Part shown: positions 55,913 through 64,000 of the stretch, piece after piece
Layout of the letters: each line of letters begins with the position of its first letter
How positions within the stretch are numbered: the first letter of the stretch is position 1
From: Hawksworthiomyces lignivorus
Lineage: Eukaryota; Ascomycota; Sordariomycetes; Ophiostomatales; Ophiostomataceae
Direction of reading: 5' to 3'
DNA: 64,000 nt
Assembly: GCA_002917075.1 (NCBI GenBank)
Contig: NTMA01000123.1
Coordinates: 42,734-106,733 of the forward strand
Notes under the pieces: model-generated
Told to the model about the DNA's origin: nothing
What the model saw: only the letters and a program-made list of their open reading frames with translations
The model's database searches: none
Position numbers and translations under genes: made by a program

Positions 55913-57692
55913 GTCTTCTTCTACTGTGGTTCAGGACAAGAGATGACGTGCTCTATTATGTTGCTCGCTGGGAATAATTGTGAACCAAACGTTTTTGTGT
56001 GGCGGATCAGCGAAAGCTGGAGGAGGGGAAAAAAGAATGAAGGATCAAAGACGTTGGAGGGCTGTCAGGCGAAGATAAGGAAATAAGACGAGCAGCAAAC
56101 CCCAAGATAGAAGAGAGAGAAGACAAGACAGAGGAGAGAGGAGAGGAGAGAGGAAAGAGGGGAAGGGGGGAGAGAGAAGGAGACGGCCAGAGGAGGAGAA
56201 AGAAAGAAAAATAAAATAAAAAATAAAACAAAAATTTGAAAAATAAAACAAAAGAGAGAGAGAGAGGAGAGAGGAGAGAGAGAGAAAGACAGAGAAACGA
56301 TGAGCAAGCCCAGTTAACAGAGTGGTCCCAGAATAATGAATCACCTTTTTTTTTTCGGAGCCTCGTATGAAAAAAGAAAGTGAGGTCGGCCATTATTATA
56401 CGAAAATGACAACATACACAACACGGACATGGCACTACAGCAACGCACACGTATGCACACAGGGAGAAAATGAGCCTTGCTCTACACACCATTACAAGAT
56501 CGTCAACAAGGTCTACGTTAAGCGAAGGTAAGATACGATGAGAGGAGAGAGAAAGGGGACTGGAGGATCTGATAGGAGAAAAGGGAAAAGATAATACCGA
56601 AAGTAAATCAAAAAAAAGGAAGGGGAAAAATATACAAAATAGAACAACAGAACAAGGCATATATATGAACAGTATCCGGGAAAACATGATGGACGATCAA
56701 TGTGGAATAAAGCACATGGCGTCAAAGAAATAGCCTGGCAGCCAGACACGAGGAGGAGGAGCAACAAACGAAAGATACAAAGGAACAGACCAAAAAAACC
56801 GACATCTTAACAAGGAGCCATTATATGGGAAGAGCCGTCACGCAACCCCAGTTTTGCCAACAATCACGTCGGTACGGCGTTATGTGCTGCATGTAGCCAG
56901 GTCAGCACGCAGCATGCCCGATTCGATGTAAGGACATATATGTTTACCCCCCCTTGCCCGGTATTACACCGTGGTCTCTAATCCCCCGACCCAGCTTCCC
57001 ACCCCTTCCCAATCCCGGGTTTTTGGGGAAAAAAGAAAGAGAGGGGAGGGGTGGGACGAGGTAGGGGAGGACGGAAGTCTGCACAACCGTGGATGAAGTA
57101 TTGGAGGATGAAGAGGGGAGGACAGCGCAGCGAGGAGAGAGAAGGGGGGAGAGGAGGGAGAGAGAGAGAATAGAGAGATAGGAATAACGGGCAACGAACA
57201 ATAAGAGACGGAAGTAAGGGAGGGACGGGAAGAGCAAATCAGTCAGCCCGTGGCTGGTTTTGGTTTTTTTGATTTTCATTGTTTGATTTTACTTGTACTG
57301 CAGTTCTATTTGTTTTATTTTCTTTTTTGGGAGTAGGGCAGATACCGAAAACGGAGCAAGGTCGACAAAAAGCAAAAAAGAAGGAAAGAAAAAAAGAAGT
57401 AAGAATTCAAAAAACAAAATAATAAATGAAGAGGCAGGGAGCGAAGATTAGGAGGGTGGGGACGTGTGGTCATTTTTGTCAAGGACAAAAAAAGAAGCAA
57501 TAGTTCAAAGTACAGGGCAGCCTAGTCCATTATCAGCTTTTGCAACTAATAGACGCCGGCTGGAAGAATCACAGCTTTGCTGCCAACAAAGGATGAACGA
57601 TCCGGGAACAAGAGCAACGAGGAAGGGTAGCAGTGGCAGTGGCACGGAGGCATGAACATATGCAATCCGCTCAGTGATGTTGTACAGGACGT

Positions 57693-57733
57693 ATACACTC
57701 ACACATACATTCACACATGCACTCACACACACA

Positions 57734-57771
<38 letters not shown>
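57693..57771 (+). repeat. (CA)n microsatellite
   Basis: Interrupted CA repeat with a pure core of more than ten units (about 57742-57769). It is preceded by ACACAT/ACACTC variants. Confidence 0.9.
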
Positions 57772-58863
57772 GCCTAGTCGATCCGCATGGAGACCCTCTC
57801 GCTGTCTGCAAGATAACTTACCTGCTTGCGTAGAAGTCTTGGCATGTAACAGTAACGAAATGCATGTCCGATTCTTCGCATCTCACATTTCTGTGTCTTC
57901 CTGTCATGGTCTCTGACATGAAAGGCCGGAACGAAGTGCACCAGCTCCTGCTGCGCGGATCACAGATTGTTGTTTCTGAGGTGGGCCCTTGATCATTGAG
58001 CACGGGAAGTGGAACGAGGTGTATACAATATATACACGGGGAGCAGACATGTGTGCAGCGTATAAGTTCGGTGAGTGCTGCTGTGTCTCAAATATTATTA
58101 GCACAGCCTTGTGGACGAGGAGGGGTGAGCCGTTTTACCCACCTCTGATATCGCCCCGGCGAAGCAGACGACGCAAATAAGGAGGCAGAGATGAAGCAGC
58201 CGGAGATTAATGACAAAAACCTACAAGGCAATGGCATACGACAAAGAGGCAATTTGTTTTATTATCTGCTTGGAGATCCAGTATAAAACTGTGAGAGCAA
58301 AATCCAGGGGCGTCGCCGTGCGAGTGGGATAGCGAGAGAGGGCTAGGATGGATGCATCGACGTCGGCCAATTACTATTTCTCTTGTTCTGTTCTAGCCGT
58401 TTTTTTCTATTAAGATGTTGAACGGATAATCGAGGTTCCAGGGTTACAAGAAGGAATAAGAAACACTTTGCCCAAGAACAAGAAACCAGGTACCGTGTTT
58501 GGATGAAGAGCGGTCGACGTTATGGGCAATGGGCTATAAAACAAACACGAAGTAAGCATATGAGAAAAAAAAGGAGGACCTCAAAGACCCAGAAACAAAA
58601 ACCGCCATTGTATGGTTAACGGGAGAACCTGAAAACTGGCTGTATGTATATCTCACATGTGTGCAGAACATCGAAACCAGAGATAGGATTTAGAGGTAGG
58701 GGAATGGCAATAAATAGGGTTAAAAAGGGAAATTAATAATACAATACAATAAAATACAATGTAGAGAGATAAAATAAATTAAAAACAAAATAAAATAAAG
58801 AGACAAAAAAAACCCCCAAAAAAACCAAAGGATACTAATAAAGAAGAAAGTTAAACAGAAAAC

Positions 58864-58876
58864 GGGGGGGGGGGGG
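58864..58876 (+). repeat. Run of 13 G
   Basis: A homopolymer G run about 580 bases beyond the cystinosin-type gene's stop. The exact length is likely uncertain by sequencing. Confidence 0.7.
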
Positions 58877-59457
58877 TGTCGATCATTGGGCGTGGGTGGC
58901 ACCTCAGTTTATGCACACATCATGCATCGACAGAGAGTCTCCCGACACTGAGGAACGGCTTGGATGGGAGCTCGACACCGCATGGAACAGGGGAGAAGAG
59001 GCGCAGGGCCGCAGAATTAAGAGACAAACGTAGAATTTTGAACAGATGACGAGTGCCAGACCCAAAAACAGAAAACGCAGCGAGGATGCAGAGAACGCCG
59101 TACAGGTAACGCGACGATGTGCTCCAGAACGCCCTTCCCCTTGCTCGTCTGACCCCAGTACGGCCGCCATTTCTGATGGCTCGCCGTCTGTAGAGCACAA
59201 TTTCTTTTCAGTACTTTTTTTTTTTTTTCTTTCTCTTCTCATCCGACCCAGTAATAGGCCGTCTGTATTATAGACGATATATCGTCTCGCTCCCTTTTCC
59301 CCCATTGCCCTGCGCATCCGGCCGATGCTCATGCGTCGCCTCTTCATGCGCGCCCCTCGTCCTCCCCCTTCCTCCCCTGCGCCCTCTGCCCTGGCCCAAC
59401 TTCTGGTCCTGTGACCAGAGATTCTTCTTCTTCCAGACTGCAGCGCTGCAGAGCGTC

Positions 59458-60573
59458 CTAGTCGAGCCGCCGCTCTCTGCTGTTCAGCAGGGCCTCCCGC
59501 TCGCCGCCGCTGCTGCTCGCACCCGGCGACCTGCCCGGCCTGCCCTCTGGGCCGCCCCCTCCCTCCTCTTCTTCGTAGAGCTTCGCGGCGCTGCCGTCGT
59601 CGCCGCCGGCGTGGCGGTACAGCACGTAGTGCTGGACGATGAAGACGGCGTCGTAGGCCATGGAGACGTTGCCGAGCAGCAGCTTGACGGGGTTGCCGGT
59701 GAGGCCGGACCAGTCGCGCTGGCGGTAGCTGTCGACGGCGAGCTGGGCGATGCTGAGGACGCCGCCGGCGACATCCAACAAAATCTGCCAGATGCTCCAG
59801 CCGGCCGTGCTGCGGTTGCGGTAGTTGGCCAGCACCTGCGGCGAGTACTTGACCAGCGTGATCGCCAGCTTGATGTAGCCCAGCGCGTACACCACGTCCA
59901 GCCACTCCCACCCCCCCGCGCCCGTCCCCGCCAGCAGCACCGACACCACCACGGCGCCCGCCGACGCCACCGCCAGGCTCGTGATCGCCCGCGACGGCCG
60001 GTTGTAGGCCGCGCTGCCGGCGGTGGCGCCGGGGCCGTCCCGCGTCCACCCCCACAGGCCTGGCAGCAGGTACTGCGACGTGGTGATGACGGACAGGAGG
60101 AGCGAGTGCGCGGCCCACACGACGTCGTTGAAGGCGACGGTCGGCGTCAGGCCGTGGTGGCGGCGGGCGTACTCGTCGCGGACGACCGTGGAGTAGCGGA
60201 GGGCGACGTTGGAGATGAGATACGTGAAGAACCCTGGCAAGGGGAGACAAGCGCACAGCGCGCGGGATGCAATTAGTACGAGCGTAAAGTGGACAAGGGA
60301 TGCGCATGCACAGCAAAATGGAAACAGCTAGGCTCTAGAAGAGAGACAAGGCACAATTGCGGGACTATCTCTCTTTAAATGCTAGCCTATGCTAGCTAGC
60401 AGTTTTCTTCACCGGCGGGACATACCAACGGAATTGATAAACGGAAAGTCGACGGTGGTGCCGGCGGTCGACCGGCGGCGCGCATTGAGCAGCACCTGCG
60501 GGTAGAAGGAGAGCGACCAGCAGATGGTGTAGACCCAGCCGAACAGGGCGGAGAGGGCGGCGAGGAAGTCCAT
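59458..60573 (-). CDS. Cystinosin-type lysosomal/vacuolar cystine transporter (PQ-loop)
   Basis: Two exons (60573-60426, 60233-59458) give 307 residues. Exon 1 encodes MDFLAALSALFGWVYTICWS and the first PQ loop (SFYPQVLLNARRRSTAGTTV, residues 22-41). Exon 2 carries the remaining helices and the second PQ motif (KYSPQVLANYRNRSTAGWSI, about residue 178), followed by DVAGGVLSIAQ. Both loops have the RRxSTxG/W pattern of cystinosins. The protein has about seven membrane segments and should export cystine from the vacuole with protons (yeast ERS1 relative). The C-terminal tail is Glu/Gly-rich and contains EREALL, an acidic dileucine (ExxxLL) sorting signal typical of AP-3 cargo for the vacuole. 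This replaces the animal GYDQL signal; that reading is inference. Confidence 0.88.
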
Positions 60574-61647
60574 CGTGGGCGGAATACGGAGGAGCGACAG
60601 CTGTCAGCGCAGGATTGGGGGGGGTTTGCGGGTCGAGAGAGAGAGAAAAAGCTGAGAGCGCAAGCAGTGGATTAATAAATACGACGTAATTAGAGGCACG
60701 CTACCTAGTATGCTCACGTATTATTTTTGGTGCAGCGCGCGATGCAGCCCCGCCTGGCAGGGAGCTGTTAGACTCAAGTGACCAATGCCGCGCGCTTCCC
60801 GCCAGAAGGCGTGCGATTGCGTTTTCGTCTCTGCATGAACGTCTGCTTTTCGCAGCCTGGAGCAGAGAAAGCGTTTGGCTTCCATGTCTTCACCGAGTCA
60901 TCGTATGCTCATTTGGTTCGATTTTCGTTATTAGACTTTGAATTTATAAACAAAAAAGGTAAGAAAATGAGAATCTATCTATATAAGTAGCAGCAGACAG
61001 CTCATACTGGCGAAGTAAAAGAGCGTCGCGACGCTAAATCGAGAACAAATGTGTCGAAAAGAGAGCTCTACCTCTAAGAGATCTAATCTAACGGGAGAGA
61101 TCTATAAGACAAAGCAAGCTATGCGCATCTGCTTTGGCTCGTTCTTCGTTTTATACAACCACAAAAGAAGATGGATGAGGCCGGAAATGGCGTGAGGGTG
61201 GCGACAGAGGGAAAATAAGGAGGTCGTAATAACCGCGGAGATATAAGGAGAGGAAGAGTGGAAAAGGGTAAAGAGAAAAGGGAAATGACTTTTTGTTCGC
61301 TTCATAACCCAAAACGCCCATTGCCAAAGCAAAAAGAACGAAAGGACAAGAAAAAGCATATAGACAAACAAAAAAAAAGACAAATAAAACACAGACAAGA
61401 AACTAAAAACCAGAAACGGCAATGCTCTTCCCTCCCCTCCCTCCAAATGACCGTCTTTCTCATGCATGCAAACAACGGAGAAAAAAAATGAGAAAATGAG
61501 TATTAAAGAAAAGAGACGAGGAGATGTCGGCTCGTGCTCGGGAAATTCGGTTGTTGTCGTTGGGTGCGGAGAACTTGGGAGGACGAAAGATACCAGACAA
61601 AATCCCCCCTCTTCCCCCAAGAATGCAGGTCGAAAGCACCCTCCCAT
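60574..61647. other. Intergenic region, no gene seen
   Basis: About 1.07 kb between the AGC1 stop and the cystinosin-type start, both leftward. It is A-rich near 61340-61420 and has several short AGAGATCT-like motifs (61070-61105) but no supported element. Confidence 0.5.
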
Positions 61648-63845
61648 CTAAGGCCGGCCGCCGCCGCCCATGGCGGACGGCAGCGACTGCCAGCCCTTCT
61701 GGTCGGGTAGGCGCATCTTGCCAAAGTCCTGGTCCAGATCCAGAATGATCTTGAGGGCGTTGCGGCTGCGCGTGAAGGGCGTCATGACGTCCGAAGACAC
61801 CTTGTCCTTGAACGAAGACACGACGTCGCCGACGCCGGTGTGAACGGCCTCGCTCTTGCTCTTGCCCGGGTACGGCAGCACGCTCTGCAGGACCTCGTAC
61901 GCGGCCAGCGTGAAGCCGAACTGCGGCGAAGACCGCAGAATACGGGCGGGGCCGCCCTTGAAGAAGGCCTTGAAGCCCTCCTCCTTGAAGATGGTGGCCG
62001 CCGCGTGCCGCAGGCCGGTGTACTGGGTGTCGCCCTTGCGCGCCTCCACCTGCAGACGGGTCTTGATGACGTCGCACGGCGTCGTCAGGTACGCGGCCGG
62101 CATGCCGGCAATGGCGCCGGCCGTCAGCAGCTGCAGCACGCCGAGCTTCTTCGTCTTGGACTCGCCAAAGAAGTCCCTCTTCAGGTGGCTGTACGTCGGG
62201 AAGTAGATGGCCGAAAACGGCACGTCGCGCAGCAGGCAGGCCGATGCGCCCTTGTACAGGCCGACGAGACCCAGGTTGCGCACGATCCACATGGCTGACC
62301 GTTTCTGTGCGCCCTCGACGCTCTTAGCAATCTCGCCCTGCACCTGCAGGCGGATCTTGACGATCTCCAAGGGGTTGGTAAAGACCACTTGGCAGGCACC
62401 TGCGCTGCCACCAGCCAGGATTTCGTGGCCCACCCAGATGGAGCCGTCCTTCTTGGTGAACCAGCCGCGCACCAGGTCGTTGACGGTCAGCTTGATGGCC
62501 TTCTCGGGCGCGACACCGACGAGCTGCGGCAGCACGCCGGAGTAGAGGCCCAGGAAGCCCTCGTTTCGGATCACCTTCTGGAAGCAGTCGATGGAGTTCT
62601 TGTACAGGCGCTCGCCGGGCCGGGCGTCGCGCTGGTTCTGCATGCGCGTCTTGACCAGATCGATGGGGTACACCATGAAGGCGCCGAAGGCGCCGGCAAT
62701 GCTGCCCAGGCCGAAGTTGTAGGCGGATACGAGGGCGTCCGAGAAGAAGGCCTGCACGCGGGTCTTGGTCTTGACGGCGGTCTGCTGCAGCTGGGCGGCC
62801 ACGTTCTCGACGGTCTCCTGGCTGCGCCAGGACGCGTCCAGCACCTTTGCAAAGTCGGACATGCCGAGACGGCCCGAGGGCTCGTCGATGCTGGCAAAGT
62901 GGAACAGGATGTCGGCCTCCATCGGGGTGAAGAGCGAAAAGCGCGTGATGCGCGACGCCTGGTTGAGGAAGTCGGTGCGGGTGATCTTGCCGTCGCTGCT
63001 CTTGGCGCAGGCGCGGTTCACGATGAGCTCGACGAGGTCCATCTCGGTGATCATATTCTGAAAGGCGCGCACGTTGGCATAGGACACGCGGGTGCTCTTG
63101 GAGATGTTGCAGAGGGTGTGCAGGTGCTCGAGGAGGTGGTCGGACAGCTTGTGCTTGGCGGTCTCGAGAATGATGCGCTCGAACTCGTCGGGGCCAATGT
63201 AGCCGTCACCGTCGCTGTCCAGGATCTGGAAGGCCTGCCGTATGCGCTCGCCCTGGAGGCCGCGCAGCATCTGCGAGAACTGCTCGTAGTCCATGTCGTG
63301 GCGCTTGCGCTTGTCGCCAATGTAGAGCTTCGCCCACTCGCAGTCCCAGTTGAAGGGGATGTTGGAGGGGCCCTTGTTGAGCTCGTAGAGGCGGCGGAAG
63401 TCGTCGTAGCGGACGGTGCCGTGGCGCTCGACGTCGAACAGGCGGAAGGCAATCTCGTACTCGGCATCGGGCTTCATCAGGATGTTCTCAAAGTAGGCCC
63501 AGTCGGACAGGTTGATGCGGCCCTTGCCTCGGCGGTCGGCGACGGGGAAGAGAATGGTGTACTGCTCGCGCTTGATTTTGTGCTTGGGTCCAGTTAGCAG
63601 GCGGCGGCAACAAGATATGGGCTCTCTGCCAGATGCCTCTCCGCAAAACTTACATAGTCTTCGCTCGGAGGCGCAATGGCCTCAATGAACTCTTCGAGGC
63701 CCATGGTGAGCTCGCCGGTCTCGGGATCCTTGACGGCATTTTTCAGGAAGCGCGCTCTTGTCTGCTGCGACAGCTGTGTAGGTTCTTCCTTGCCAAGCAA
63801 GCTCCCCTTCACGGCGTCTTTCACCGTGGTTGCTGATGTGGACAT
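61648..63845 (-). CDS. AGC1: Calcium-regulated mitochondrial aspartate/glutamate carrier (AGC1/aralar)
   Basis: Two exons (63845-63654, 63582-61648) give about 708 residues, the usual fungal length. The N-terminal half is an EF-hand domain facing the intermembrane space. One canonical Ca-binding loop ([12 protein letters not shown], about residue 185) is clear, and [14 protein letters not shown] is a second, degenerate one. The C-terminal half is a mitochondrial carrier with the three signature motifs [10 protein letters not shown] (about 367), [11 protein letters not shown] (about 465) and [11 protein letters not shown] (about 565). It exchanges aspartate for glutamate plus a proton across the inner membrane, feeding the malate-aspartate shuttle, with Ca2+ control through the EF-hands. 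The start at 63845 ([10 protein letters not shown]) fits relatives. An in-frame ATG at 63947 with no stop between could add 34 Ser/Pro-rich residues. Confidence 0.94.
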
Positions 63846-64000
63846 TGTGAAAGGAGGTATGGTGTGTTCAGCATGCGCCGGAGCTGGAGGAGAGCTGGAT
63901 AGAGGAGAGGATGGTTTAGTATATGGGTTTGACAAAATACCAGACATGGAAGAGAGGTACAAGAAGTCTTGGGAGAAGGGAATGGGAGTCGAGGGGGGGG

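Larger units (their letters stand above)
55913..59457. other. Long intergenic region with GA tracts, CA microsatellite and G run
   Basis: About 3.5 kb with no recognised gene. The part nearest the MDR gene (56080-56300) is strongly GA-rich on the + strand, probably its CT-rich promoter or leader. More GA-rich blocks occur at 56510-56770 and 57030-57190. A CA microsatellite is at 57693-57771. An A/T-rich block (58725-58800) and a 13-base G run (58864-58876) lie toward the cystinosin 3' end. Minus-strand open frames here are Ser/Leu/Phe-rich low complexity caused by the GA tracts. Confidence 0.5.

Noticed and set aside
56007..56687. 226-codon minus-strand open frame, Ser/Leu/Phe-rich, membrane-like
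   Set aside because: Translation of GA-rich promoter tracts; low complexity only.
62389..63597. 402-codon open frame on the + strand
   Set aside because: Antisense of AGC1 exon 2, with typical antisense V/L/G composition.

Overview
This is nuclear DNA of a filamentous ascomycete (Pezizomycotina), most likely a sordariomycete. The importin-alpha, leucyl-tRNA synthetase and glycogenin sequences look Hypocreales-like, but the genus cannot be fixed from sequence alone. The evidence is 19 protein genes with short spliceosomal introns (mostly 50-200 nt, GTAAGT/GTATGT donors and YAG acceptors), GC-rich coding exons, and long intergenic spaces rich in CT/GA tracts and homopolymer A/T runs. A HET-domain gene and a complex I accessory subunit fit the same group. 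I found no transposon, tRNA, rRNA, CRISPR or secondary-metabolite cluster.

Layout. 0-5 kb: NDUFS5-like complex I subunit (+), a DUF7918-like hypothetical gene (+), and a HET-ankyrin allorecognition-type gene (-) split by one in-frame TAG. 5-10 kb: OXNAD1-like oxidoreductase (+) converging on glycogenin (-). 13-23 kb: Mn-type cation diffusion facilitator (-), cytosolic leucyl-tRNA synthetase (-) and sterol C-8 isomerase ERG2 (-), with long gaps between them. 26-33.5 kb: a single-pass cysteine-rich membrane protein (+), TRAP-alpha/IRC22-like ER protein (+) and an AT-hook protein (+). 34-41 kb: aprataxin HNT3 (-), divergent from a large DEAH-type RNA helicase with UBA and RWD domains (+). 42-53 kb: importin-alpha (-), telomere protein POT1 (+) and cohesin subunit SCC3 (-). 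54.5-64 kb: a quinone-oxidoreductase-like MDR protein with low-complexity inserts (-), a cystinosin-type PQ-loop transporter (-) and the calcium-regulated aspartate/glutamate carrier AGC1 (-).

The genes are mostly conserved housekeeping loci that do not form one pathway. A loose theme between 32 and 53 kb is chromosome and RNA maintenance (AT-hook, HNT3, helicase, importin-alpha, POT1, SCC3). Exon boundaries were derived by hand from reading frame, splice consensus and family alignment from memory, so individual junctions are predictions.

The observation most worth checking is the HET-ankyrin gene. One TAG sits exactly where this family normally has a conserved Trp (TGG), the frame is open on both sides, and the downstream half has no nearby ATG. 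This fits either a recent CpA-to-TpA (RIP-type) nonsense mutation or a gene that needs UAG-to-UGG A-to-I RNA editing or readthrough.
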